From Flaccisagitta enflata (taxonomy: Eukaryota > Chaetognatha > Sagittoidea > Aphragmophora), in contig OZ231128.1 in assembly GCA_965153355.1 (NCBI GenBank), positions 930,001 to 994,000 on the forward strand: a stretch of DNA of 64,000 nucleotides. Reading direction: 5' to 3'. Shown here in pieces: positions 21,622 to 34,246 of this stretch. A program made the translations under genes and the position numbers. Each line of letters opens with the position of its first letter. Position 1 is the first letter of the stretch. Under the pieces are notes generated by a model. The model searched no databases and was not told the DNA's origin. It was given only the letters and a program-made list of their open reading frames with translations.

Positions 21622-22900
21622 ATGGTCAGCGGTACCCGATGCCCTGCTTGGAGTGATCAACTGAAGAAGTGGAGTGAGAGCAGGGCAGCGGCCCCAAAGG
21701 GCCGATGTCCTGTAGGACACAGGGGTGAATTTCCAGACGTCCTGAGAAGGCACATTAAAGGGCTGATTAGATCAATTGAAGCACAGTAATGAGGCATGTA
21801 AGGGTTGATTTGGAGGTCAAGGGGTTGAATAGCATCAAGGATGAGGGAAGATTAGAGACCTGAGAGGGTTATTTTTAGGGCTGAATTGAGACATAAGTGA
21901 TCAGATTTTAGGTTTGATAGGGCTGGTTTCAGGCCTGAAATGCTTGATTTTTAGCCTGACAAGGATGATTGAGGGTATTAGAGAGCTAATTTTGGAGCTG
22001 AGGGGCTGATTTTGGGCCTGAGAGGACTGTTTTTGGGCAGCGGCCCCGAAGGGGACAATGTCCTGTAGAACACAGGGGGACTTTCGTTCGTTCGTGCGTA
22101 CGTGCGTCCCCCCCCCGCCTTGAGGCTCAAATCTCAGCCTCGAGGCTCAAATCCTAGCCTCGAGGCTCAAATCTCAGCCTTGAGGCTCAAATCTCAGCCT
22201 CGTGGCTTAAATCTCAGCCTCGCGGCTCAAATCTCAGCCTCGAGGCTCAAATCTCAGCCTCGAGGCTCAAATCCCAGCCTTGAAGCCCGAATCCCAGCCT
22301 CAAGGCTCAGATCCCAGCCCCAAGGCTCAAATCCCTGTCTCAGGGCTCAAATCCCAGCCTCAAGGCTCAAATCACAGCCTCACAGCCTAGATTCCAGCCT
22401 CAAGGCTCAAATCCCAGCACAAAGGCTCAAATCCCAGCCTCAAGGCTCAAATCCTAGCCTCGAAGGCTCAAATCCTAACCTTGAAGGCTCAAATCCCGGC
22501 CTTGAGGCACAAATCCCAGCCTCAATAATGCACGGAAGAATGAACAAACGAACGAAAGTCCCCCTGTGTTCTACAGGACATCGTCCCCTTCGGGGCCGCT
22601 GCCCTGCTACCGATCACTTACAAACACCAACATACAAAGCAGGGCAACGGGTATCGCTGACCACATATTGCCCTTGGGCGACTGGTTTGGTCTGAGGGGG
22701 CTGATAATGGGCCTGAGAGGGTTGAGTTTTGTGCCTGAGAGGGCTGATTTTGGGCTTGAGAGGGCCGATTTTGGGCTTGAGAGGGCTGATTTGGGGCCTG
22801 AGAGGGGCCTGGGGGGGATGTACGTACGTACGGACGTCTGGAAATTCACCCCTGTGTCCTACAGGACATCGGCCCTTTGGGGCCGCTGCCCAAAAAGGAT
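21622..22900. repeat. Nested palindromes of the GC-rich dispersed repeat with a 20-bp minisatellite core
   Basis: The outer pair is at 21660-21745 (CAGGGCAGCGGCCCCAAAGG, then GTCCTGTAGGACACAGGGG) and, inverted, 22815-22895. The inner pair is at 22033-22100 (GTCCTGTAGAACACAGGGGG, then TTCGTTCGTTCG) and, inverted, 22545-22610. GGTCAGCG.TACCCG boxes lie at 21625 and inverted near 22650. The core at 22115-22525 is about twenty 20-bp units of the form CCTCGAGGCTCAAATCTCAG, the opposite orientation of the minisatellite at 9780. Open frames in the core are repeat artefacts. Confidence 0.7.
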
Positions 22901-24240
22901 AAGATTGGCAATGTGCAAGATTGTATAGAAGATATTATTTTTATGATTAGTACTTCAACTGGAAAATCATGTAATTCAGTTATCTTCTTATGACAGCGTG
23001 CCCACGAAGCCAACATTTAGGGTATCAAAACGGGTCAAAATAGAAAATATACATGAGTGAAAATAAAAAAAACAAGTGAATAAAAGTGATTGAGGTAAGG
23101 CATACATGATATTTGAAAGCAAAATTTGCATCCGTTTAGCAAGAGACTCAGATTTAGAATAAATTACTGAAGAAGATTTACTGAAAATTTCTACAAATTT
23201 TTTTTTTGTCACTGACAAGGGGTGGATCAAAATTATAAGTTTGCATAGAAAATGAAAAAATGAAAAAAAAACAAAAACATAGTTCTCTTCCCAAATCGTT
23301 TTTAGAGAGACCTATGTTTTTGAAAATGCAAAATTCTTCTGGGTGTGGCTTTCTTATAATTTCAACCTGAGAAAATAGAAATAAATGTCAGCAGAATTTC
23401 ACTAAAAATCTTCATTTTCTTGCCATTTTCCATGAGAATTGCTAATCAAAAGGTGACTTAAAGTGTAAAATATGGATCAGACGTACATATCAAGTGTATC
23501 CAGTGACAACTTGAGCAATGATAACATTTGTGGATAGATAATTATCCCATTATTGATGCAAAAGTTGGGTGAAGCGCTTCATTTTTCCCTGGCAGATTTC
23601 ACGTCTTATGTTAAGAAAATAAATGAAATCATGTTCTTCAAAAGAATCAATAATCATACTTTACTGAACACCTGCACAATTTAAAATGAATTCATACCAA
23701 AGTGTACTTCAGTGCAATTTGCAGTTATGCTTGATCATAAAGACATACATTTGTGTTCACTAAGAAACCCTATAAAGGAATCATAAATGACTTTCACATA
23801 GAATTCTCGATCATGAATTCTTACCATGATAACAATCAAACCCTGCATTAACGAATTCTAAGAACAAACAGTCAAAGCTAAAACGCTTTATATCTTCTTT
23901 TTCTCAAAGAAAATACGCATTACCTTTGGAGACTATTTCAGTCCATGAAATAAATTTGTTACTGAAGGATCTCTTAGAAGGAGAAAGATTATGGGTTTAC
24001 AAAGGGTGATTTAGTTAATTGCAAAACTTGACAGACAACAACTAATGGGCCCTCCCCACAACATCAGACCTTCAAAGCGCATCCTCCTTTGATCGTAATT
24101 CTGTCAATATTGAAGGTAAAACGCCATCAACCAAACCGATTTGACCGACAAGTGAAATCAAAGAGAACAGAGAGAGGAAAACGACTGATCATCTTAGAAG
24201 AAAAAGATCGATAGATTCACCTTCTTCTTAGTGAAGAAGC
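22901..24240. other. AT-rich stretch without recognised genes
   Basis: No supported gene. The sequence is A/T-rich and no element ends were found. Confidence 0.4.
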
Positions 24241-24299
24241 AGACTATGACAGTCAGCCGTCCAAAGGCCCGATTCCTGCCCTAGACCCTGCCCAAAAGC

Positions 24300-25214
24300 C
24301 GTACCTCTATTACCGCTCCTCCCTCTTCTTCCCTCCCTCTTCCATCATCCTTTACCTCCTCTGCCCCTGCCTCTTGTTCCGCTACCTCTCACCCTCCATT
24401 CTCATACAAATCTGCCGCCGTCGCCTCTGCTGCCACTACCTAGCTCCTTTCATCCTCCTATCTCTTCCGCCGTCGCCTCTATTGCCGCTACCTGCTCCAT
24501 ATCATGCCCGTAGACCTCTTTCGCCGCTGCCGCTACTGCCACTGCTAAAGGTAGCGGCAATAGAGGCGGCGGCGGAAGAGGTTTAGGATGATGTTAATGG
24601 GGTAGGTAGAGGCAGCAGAGATAGAGATCAAAACCCCCTAAACCTCTTCCGCTGCCGCCGCTATTGCCGCTACCTTGGATACATCTTATAAAAAAAAAAA
24701 TTCCAGTGTCAGTAGCGGCACTAGTGGCGGCGGTGGAAGAGGTGTCCAGGCATTATATGGGGTGGGTAGCGGCACTAGCGGCAGCGGCGGAGATGTAGGG
24801 GCATGGAATAGGGTAGGTAGCGGCACTAGCGGTGGCGGCGGAAGAGTTAAAGGGGCATAATTTGGGTTAGGTAGCTGCAATAGCGGCGGCGGCGGAAAAG
24901 GTATAGGGGCATGATTTGGGCTAGGTAGCGGCACTAGCGGCGGAGGTGTAGGAGCATGGTATGAGGTAGGTAGCGGCACTAGCCGTGGTGGTGGCGGAGG
25001 TGTAGGGGCTTGATTTGGGGTAGGTAGCGGCACTAGCAGCGGCGGCGGAAGAGGTATACAGGCATGATTTGGCGTAGGTAGAGGCAGTAGAGGCTGTGGC
25101 GGAGGAGGTGTAGGGGGTAGAAAGGATAAATGAGGATAGGTAGAGGCAGTATAGTTGTTGGCAGAAGAGGTTAAGGGGATGGAAAGGATGTCAAAGGGTA
25201 GGTAGAGGCAGAGG
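24300..25214. repeat. Inverted GGTAGCGGC minisatellite
   Basis: From 24556 onwards, units of about 55-65 bp with the core GGTAGCGGCACTAGCGGCGG and a tail like GGGGCATGATTTGGG are repeated about ten times. From 24300 to 24555 the same motif lies in the opposite orientation, so the two arms meet near 24550 in a palindrome. The array continues at 26179-26230 beyond an inserted element. Open frames rich in Pro-Leu-Pro are repeat translations. Confidence 0.75.
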
Positions 25215-25216
25215 TA

Positions 25217-26176
25217 ACTATGGCAAAATAAAAAAAGACAGTAATTTTCAAAATGATATTGTGAGCTCATTTTTTAGAGCAGGTTCATAATTTTTTAGAC
25301 TAAGATAGTTTGTCAAATTTGCTACCTGATGAAAAAATCAGATCTTGAAAAAGTTGATTTTTGCGCCCATAGCATTGAGGTTTGCAAAATTTGCCAATTG
25401 AACCATTGCCGAATAGGTTTCGGTTTAGATCTAACTTTAAAAATCTACTCTGAGCTCAACTTTTAGAGCGGGATCAATATTTCTGAGATGGTGATAGCAG
25501 GTCAAATTTCCGACACAGCAAAAAAATGAGAATTCAAAAAAGTGTATTTCTGTACCTTCTCCATCAATTTTTGTAAAATCTGTCAAAACTGGATATCAAT
25601 ACTAGTTTTTTCATTAAAAGTCTATTCCCAAAAATAGATGATACTGGTGCAAAAATACACTTTTTTGAGTTCTGATTTCTTTGCTTCGTCAAAAACTTGT
25701 CATACTATCACCACCTAAAAAAAATGTGGAGCTATTAAAAAAAATGAACATTTGAAATCAACTCTAGATGAATGTTTTTTTTTATTTTGACCATCCAACT
25801 TTAACCAATTTTACTAAAATTGATGTTGCAACTACAAAAATAAACTTTTTCAAGTTCTGATTTTTTTACTGTGTCAGAAATTTGTCGTGCAATCATCATC
25901 TAAAAAATTTTTATCTTGCTCCAAAAATTGAGCTCACAGTTAGTTTTCAAAGTTGGATCTAAACTGAAACTGAAACCAACTCGGTGATTGTTCAATAGAC
26001 AAATTTTGCAAAAATAAATGCAATGGGCGCAAAAATCAACTTTTTCAAGATCTGATTTTTTTGCTAGGTACCAAATTTGACAAACTATCTTGGTCTAGAA
26101 AATTATAAAGCTGCTCCAAAAAATGAGCTCACAATATCATTTTGAAAATTACTGTCTTTTTTTTTTTTGCCATAGT
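25217..26176. mobile_element. Palindromic TA-flanked element, 960 bp
   Basis: The ends read ACTATGGCAAAA and its inverse, flanked by TA (25215-25216 and 26177-26178). The halves are inverted copies; blocks such as 'gatattgtgagctcatttt' and 'gatcttgaaaaagttgattt' pair across the centre. Removing it with one TA restores the minisatellite text GGTAGTGGCGGCGG, which confirms the ends. No coding capacity. Confidence 0.8.
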
Positions 26177-26259
26177 TAGTGGCGGCGGAAGAGGTAAAGG
26201 GGATGGAAAGGATGCTGGGAGGTAGGAAGTGACAGAAAAGGTAAGTAAAAGAAACCAGG

Positions 26260-26406
26260 GTGGACCGCTGGTTGTCACTGCCTCTGAAGAAGATATGTCT
26301 GACCTTCAATGTAAAATGACGCCGTGTCGATCCTTGGACAAAGGCGTTGCCGAGCGACCAACTAACCAACAAACGCAATCAGTTATGGAGGTGCTTTGGC
26401 GCCTCT
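26260..26406 (+). mobile_element. Possible diverged hairpin-ended element
   Basis: A (CCAACTAA)n-like block is followed by the hairpin AGGTGC-TTTG-GCGCCT and then CTAG. The layout (tetranucleotide block, hairpin, CTRR) resembles the right end of the HINE-like family, but no left end is recognisable. Confidence 0.3.
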
Positions 26407-27155
26407 AGAAATTGAATCAACCACTACTAAGTTAATAAAGTTGTACACCGCTTTCAGATCAAAATGTCGCGAAAAGAAGATACATTACTCCAAAACTATC
26501 CAAATTAGTTAGTTTTTTCTTTTTTCCCCCGGTAGATAATTTCATTAAGTTTTGCTACAAGCAAAGAATATCCCACCAACTAAACAATTCAAGCCTCCTA
26601 CTCACAATATATGAACATTGCATGTTTCACATTGAGGGATTTTTTTCCCAACAACTTTTTCTTTACTTTATTTCATAGTTGTCATTTCTACACAAACTGA
26701 GCTGAATTGCTGGGATTGGTCTAGAATTCAAGAGAATTTTATGTAGATTATGTTGTAAGGAAAAGATGTTCTCACTGATTTTAATTTTGAACAATTTGCA
26801 GACAATTTTTCAAAATTTTCCTAAATCTTGAGGTTTTTGAGGTGTTTTGGGGTTAAAATCAATCATTACTGCATCACATAAGTCAAATCTTTTTGAATTT
26901 CGAACAAAACTTCATGAATTCCTCATAACCAACACTGTAGGGCCACTCTTGTTGAAAAAAAGAAGCACTGCTGCTATCTAACCTCATTTTTTCCATGAAA
27001 AAAGGCTATTTTTGGCAGAAATCAATTAATTTTTGTCATGAAATTTAGAGCAAATATATCAACACTGGGGCTTTAATTCTTTTTTTTTAACAAAACTTAA
27101 TCAAATTATCTACCACAGGAAAAAAGACTCAAGTAGTTGTCTTAAGTATTTTAGG
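26407..27155. other. AT-rich stretch without recognised genes
   Basis: Nothing beyond short chance open frames. Confidence 0.4.
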
Positions 27156-27590
27156 AGTAATTGGAAAAAAGTCGAATTAAGTAATTCGACTTTTTGAAAC
27201 GTAGGGGAGAAATAAAGTTTTCCATTTTGGATTTGAGACAATTTTAGAAAGTTGGGCCGTTTTGGGGCTGGGATGATACTTTTTTTGATATTCATAGCTA
27301 AGAAAGAGCTTATTTTTCTCTTTCAAATGGCGCCAACAAGAAGTCTCTACAATCATTAGTTTAGGCGCTATGAATTTTTTAATCTTTTTTTATTTTCTCG
27401 CATTTTTGCAAATATCGATATTTTTCATTGATCTTATTTTTTTGGCCCTGTGTCACAAGAGAAAAGAGTCAAGATGTTACACAAATTGACCCTAACTTTT
27501 ATGACGCTAGCTTTTGCATTTTACTTTGCTTGAGAGAGAGAAAGAGAGAGAGAGAGAAAGAGGACCCCCACACACACACACACACACACA

Positions 27591-27651
<61 letters not shown>

Positions 27652-27815
27652 ACAAACAAAGACCAAAAAAGAGACACAGAGAGACAGATTGAATGACAAA
27701 AACAGGCAGGCAGTCAACCAGGCATCATGAGATGCACTCAGAGGAACATGCACCGAAAAAAGAGAAACCCATTTACGACTTTTTTCCAGTCGGCGAGAGC
27801 CGCCTTTATTGGTAT
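27156..27815. repeat. Inverted half-copy of the 28516-30018 element
   Basis: This arm is the reverse complement of 28870-29840. Matching blocks include a palindrome around GTCGAATTAAGTAATTCGAC, 'atgacgctagctttagcatttt'-like sequence next to the GA tract, and the block GGCGAGAGCCGCC at the inner end. It contains (GA)n at 27533-27560 and (CA)n at 27567-27645, which sit at positions corresponding to the longer (TC)n and (GT)n tracts of the other arm. Confidence 0.65.
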
Positions 27816-28515
27816 ATCTTCTTTTTGCAACATTTCGATCTAAAAATGGTGTATGTTTGTTTCATAAAACCTAAACTGCTCTTGCCCCCAAGAAACATTC
27901 AACATTTGTGATATTCTGTAAGGGCATGTTGTTTCAATCTTTTATCGAAATAAGACAATAAGGCGTAACCATTCAACGCCTCAAGGTAACGATATCAAGT
28001 GAGCACTGCGGTATGAAAATGATCAAATAAGATCAATAATAAGATATACTAAGAATAATAAGATAACTGAAAGAAAATTGAAAATAATTTTCTTTGTACT
28101 ACTATTGAATTGAATAATTAAGCCAATTTGAACAATATGATCATTGATCAATTTGGTTAAAATGATTATTACAACAATTGGCTATTATAGTACATATGAT
28201 GCATTTAAAATAGTCAAATACCTGATCATGAATATAATATGCCTAATACCAGCGCTGCTTATACACCATTTGCACACACATTTACGCATTTTAGCATTTG
28301 AAACATGATCAAGCATATTGTGACCAAAGTAAACATACATCATTTCAAATTCTCTTGAACCACAGTGCATCATGTTCCGCGCAGTTTAGTGTACACATTA
28401 CACGAATCATAAATGCCCGTACAAAAATGTCTCATATTGTTTAAATTCACGTTTTATTTAAGATATTAATGTTAAAGAATGTAACCATATATGTATATAC
28501 ATGTATATGTATATA
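27816..28515. other. AT-rich spacer between the inverted arms
   Basis: No gene is supported. It ends with a TATATG-rich stretch (28490-28515) that provided the TA target of the next element. Confidence 0.45.
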
Positions 28516-30018
<1,503 letters not shown>

Positions 30019-30020
30019 TA

Positions 30021-31118
30021 TATGCAAATGTAAACATATAACTACAGTATTCTAAACGGAAACCACCATAAAAGAGGCAATGCTCAAGTCAAGCCAGACC
30101 TCAAGTTAGGTAAGAGCAGCGTGAACATAATCACTTGAGACTTGACCAACAGAGAGAGAAATGTTATGACTGAAAAGCTCAAGTACTTACTCGCAATGAT
30201 TCGATTTAAGACACAAGACCAAGTCGAGACTCAACAAAACAGTTAGTGAGCAAAATTTTAGGCTCAACTCATTCTTTATATACCATTCATAACATATACC
30301 TTTAGTTATATATTGCATACAGGGTTATTTTTCATACATCCTCATTTAAAAAAACTTAATGATTTTTTTGATTACACAGTTTAGGTGTAGTAGATATTTG
30401 ACATTTGTGCACCAAGAAAATACAGAACAAAACTGATTTGAGAACTGACTGATGAAGATCGATCACCAATACTCATCACAACTAAGAGAGAACGAGATGC
30501 CGAAATTTTTTACCACAGATGCATGAAACCCATAGGAGTAAAGAAAGATGAGAGATACCATTATTTGAAGTGTAACAGGGTGAGCAAAAAAATTTGCACA
30601 AACATATGGGTATATAATCAGCACTTCTAGGTGCCCTGATAAGATGAAATTTGAACCATAACCCCACAATTAGGCCTACCGGACAGTAGTATGGGCCGTC
30701 ATTCACTTTTCCAATTTCTGTTTCCATTGGGAGGCATCAAAGTTGAAGCGCACAGTCAGATTTTGCATGAATTTTACTAGCCAAATTAAGAGAGATGGAA
30801 ACTTACTCAGTCTAAAATTTTTCTCCTACTTGGCATCCCCTGCAAGTCATTGTCTTACACAACATGTAACCTTGATGTCAGATAGTCATAACAAATAATA
30901 ATTGATAATTGGGTCAAGGGGCTTAGATATATCTCACAAAATGAAAAAAATAATCATACCACTTGATAAAGGGAACAGTCAAAATCATGGCACATAAACA
31001 ATATGTGACCATAATAATAATCCATTTTCTAGACCATATCTATAGCCTATAGCCAATTGTATTGGTTCATTAGTATTATTGATTATCAAAATTAAGTATA
31101 CAGTTCATATCATGATGG
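30021..31118. other. AT-rich stretch without recognised genes
   Basis: No supported gene, RNA or element end. Confidence 0.4.
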
Positions 31119-31120
31119 TA

Positions 31121-31886
31121 CCCTGTCTTCAAAAGCAACTATAACCACCAAAGATGTATTATGTGATAACTATTCCCATTACAAAATTACAATTTTTTTT
31201 ATCTTAAAGCATATCAACTGCGGTTTCTTCATGCAAAATTTCAGCACTTTTTATCAAGTGGTTTAGCTTCTACATCATTTTGAAAAATACCCAAATTTCC
31301 TCCAAATATTGCAATTTTTATATAGAATAAAAGGATTGAATTACTTAATCTGATGCAAATAGCAAAAAAAATATTGATTTTGAGTATCTGTATTGATCCC
31401 ATACTTAACTATCTTTATTACTAGTATGATTTTCATTCATATTATGCGTAATCATAAGATAATGTAATCAAAAAAGATGAACTTTTAATGTGAAATATTA
31501 TTGGAATATGAAGAATCAGGGAAAAACTCAATAAAAACTTACTAAATACATCATAATGTGGATTTTTCTAATGCCCGTTATTGTCTCCTTCAAAAAATCT
31601 TCAATTTGAGACCAATCCGAGAATTTTAGCTCAAAGCGTTTAAAAGTTATATAGGTTTGAAGTCAAACATCCCCATTCATGTCTGAAATAGAAAGCTGTA
31701 TGGTCACAAATGGTGTTCTACTTTAAAATGGTGCAGAAGCTAAACCACTTGATAAAAAGTGCTGAAATTTTGCTTGAAGAAACCGCAGTTGATATGCTTT
31801 AAGATAGAAAAAATCTGAATTTTATAAAGGGAATAGTTATCGCACAATACAACTTATGCTGGTTACAGTTGCTTTTGAAGACAGGG
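31121..31886. mobile_element. TA-flanked foldback element, 766 bp
   Basis: The ends read CCCTGTCTTCAAAAGCAACT and, inverted on the right, CCCTGTCTTCAAAAGCAACT, with TA on both sides (31119-31120 and 31887-31888). The arms extend at least 180 bp, including 'aaagcatatcaactgcggtt' and 'agtggtttagcttctaca'. No coding capacity. Confidence 0.8.
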
Positions 31887-31984
31887 TATTTGCTTTACAT
31901 TGCATCATTTTTCATTACTTTATCAGAGTTGTGCAAAAAATTTTGCTCATCCTATTACTAAGCCGTAATAGCTATAACATACCT

Positions 31985-32040
31985 GGATGCATGGGCTGCA
32001 GCCCCAAAGGGCCAAGTCTGTAGAACACAGGGGGTAATTT
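31985..32040 (+). repeat. Fragment of the GC-rich dispersed repeat
   Basis: GGGCTGCAGCCCCAAAGGGCC is followed by 'aagtctgtagaacacaggggg', a shortened version of the box seen at 22033 and 42900. Confidence 0.55.
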
Positions 32041-32167
32041 CCTTATCTTTGTCTGCACATACGCGTATACGCTGTCGTCCCCTAATAGCCCTAGCTAGTT
32101 CTTTTAGGCTTTAGAAATATTTAAAAGTCTAAGATTGTTTATTAAGCAAAATGTAGTGTTTACATTC

Positions 32168-32417
32168 ATAGGAATTTTTAGTCGTGTGCAACGCAACTCT
32201 ATAACCCACTTTTCTGTTGGTCGGCCAGTCCGTCAGTCCGTTGATTCATCACAAAAAAGGTTTTAAAGGCTTTCTTTTTGTGTTTTTATGTCTCTGAATA
32301 GTAGAAAAGAAACTAGGAGAAATAAACAGCTATTTCAAATGTCTTTTTGAAATGAATTTGATAGTCTGTCTGTCTGTCTGCCGACGCATGCGACTTAGGT
32401 CCACTGACCTTGTTTTT
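32168..32417 (-). mobile_element. HINE-like short element, copy 4
   Basis: In reverse orientation it runs from TTTAGTCGTGTGCAACGCAACT through a (GTCC/GTCA)n block, unrelated inner sequence and a (GTCT)n block to CGCATGCGACTTAGGTCC and 'gaccttgtt'. Both ends correspond to the family, but the interior is rearranged. Confidence 0.45.
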
Positions 32418-33837
32418 TACAAATCAAGTTTTTGTGAAGTTGTGCTTATCTAGAGACTCCAAAGATTGAGCCGGCTATAACTTTAACAAGGTCATTGGAC
32501 CAAACTCAGATGTATTGGCATCTTTACAAAAGATGAGCCAGACAGACAGACAGACTGGAATTTTCAAAATGACCTTTGAATTAGTGGTCTCCACCTCCTA
32601 GTGTATTCTTTTAAGTTTAAAAGTGTGAAAAATGCGCAAAAAATGCCTCTAAAGCTAGTTGTGATGGATGGACAGAGGGAAATTGGTGGACCAACGGACC
32701 AACAAATCAAAGTGGCATTTAAACAGCGACTGAAAATCCTTTGAATGGATAACATGCACTGTCACAATTAACAGTGCTCAAGCATAAGCTCAAGCATCCT
32801 GAAATTAGGTGGGAAATTTCCAGCTAAAAACGCAAAGTACTAGTCAAAAAAAATAGATAAGTGAATGAGGGGCTGTCTTAACTTGCTGGGTGTAAGTGGA
32901 CAATGCTCGGTTCCAGGTGGAACATATCGCGCTTTTGAGTTTTAGATGTGTACTATTATCATAAATTCTTCAACAATCAAGCAACCGCAGCTGCTTTCAA
33001 GTCCTCTGCCGCTGCTCCTGCAGGTGCTGCCGCATTTCCAATAGAAAGAAAAACAAAAGAACAGTTTTTGCCAGTAATTTCTTATGTAACACAATAAAAG
33101 GCTTAGGCGATTGGTGATTTTTGATAGGACAAGGTCAAATTTACGTCAGAACTGAAAGTTAAGACAGTCTAAAACTCCCCGATGTGCCCTAAATCCCGGA
33201 ATTCTCGATACATTGGATGCCTACTGAAATCAAGGCTTTTGTCATGCATTAACTTTTAGTTAGTGTTTTAATTTTACAAAAAACAATTATGCACAAGCTT
33301 CATTAAACAACCATTGATAATGCAGATAGTGCCAAAAGGCGATTTTAATCCTGTATTGCTCTATACCAGCACAACCAAAGCTGTAGTAGAAACTAGAAAT
33401 GCGCTTTTGATTTTTTTAAATGGTGCTCAATCAGAGACTCCAATGATTGAGTCACTGACCCAATGAGTCAGCCATGCATCTACAAAAATTCATGATCATT
33501 TCTATAAAATGCTAAAATCTTAATCAAAACAAACCTCGACCAATTGATAACAGTTTACCTGGTTGACCTATAAATATCGCTCTAGGTTGTTTTTATAGAT
33601 ATGATGCGAATTAGCACAGCTCAAAACAAGAATTTTTCAGTTTTCTGTTTTTTTTTTAAATCAAAAATTTTTTTTAGTGAAAATTTTTTTGTTACCTAGT
33701 TTAAAGGCAGTAAAGCGTATTTCAAATGATCTGAAGCAATCCGCAATGATGATTATAGTCCATGAAAATGGATAACATGAGCTGTCACAATCAATTGAGC
33801 TCAAGAGTAAGCTCAAGCATCCTGAAATTCAAGGCTT
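32418..33837. repeat. Stretch with long direct repeats, no genes
   Basis: The segment 32748-32816 ('aatggataacatgcactgtc', 'gctcaagcatcctgaaatt') recurs at 33766-33830, and 'caaggcttttg.catgca' occurs at 33230 and 33832. About 1 kb separates the copies. No LTR features such as TG..CA ends were seen. Confidence 0.5.
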
Positions 33838-33904
33838 TTGACATGCAATATAAGATTAAGTTCTTCTCCTTTGAATCCAGAAAAACTTGATGCAGTATCT
33901 TCAA

Positions 33905-34207
33905 TGAATCATTGCACAAGCAAATTTTGCTCAAGGGCACTGATTGACTCTATGATACATTATTTGATTAACCACTGCACAAGCAGATGGTATCCAAATA
34001 TCATTTTAATCACTACACTAGCAATTGGTACGAAATTTGTTGAAATTATTTCATCTAAGTTGATGCGTGAGCGCCTTCAAGGAACCGTTGCACAAGCAAA
34101 TGGTATGCAAGAGCACTTTTTGATTCTTTGACACTTGATCAACGTAACTACTGCACAGACATATGGTACTCAAATATCATTGCAACCATTGCACCAGAAA
34201 CTGGTAA
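33905..34207. repeat. Irregular tandem repeat around ACCATTGCACAAGCA
   Basis: Five to six degenerate units contain an (A)ACCRTTGCACAAGCA-like core and a TGGTA box at about 45-65-bp intervals. They immediately precede the truncated LINE. Confidence 0.45.
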
Positions 34208-34246
34208 AATGCTTATGGACATTTATGTTTTAATTCACTGTTTTAA

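Noticed and set aside
22102-22695. Protein-coding gene with 'ALRLKSQPRGSNPSLEAQI'-type repeats
   Set aside because: The frame is the translation of a 20-bp minisatellite; 20 is not a multiple of three, so all frames give similar repeats.
32748-33830. LTR pair of a small retrotransposon
   Set aside because: The direct repeats are only about 65 bp, lack TG..CA ends, and enclose no gag- or pol-like sequence.
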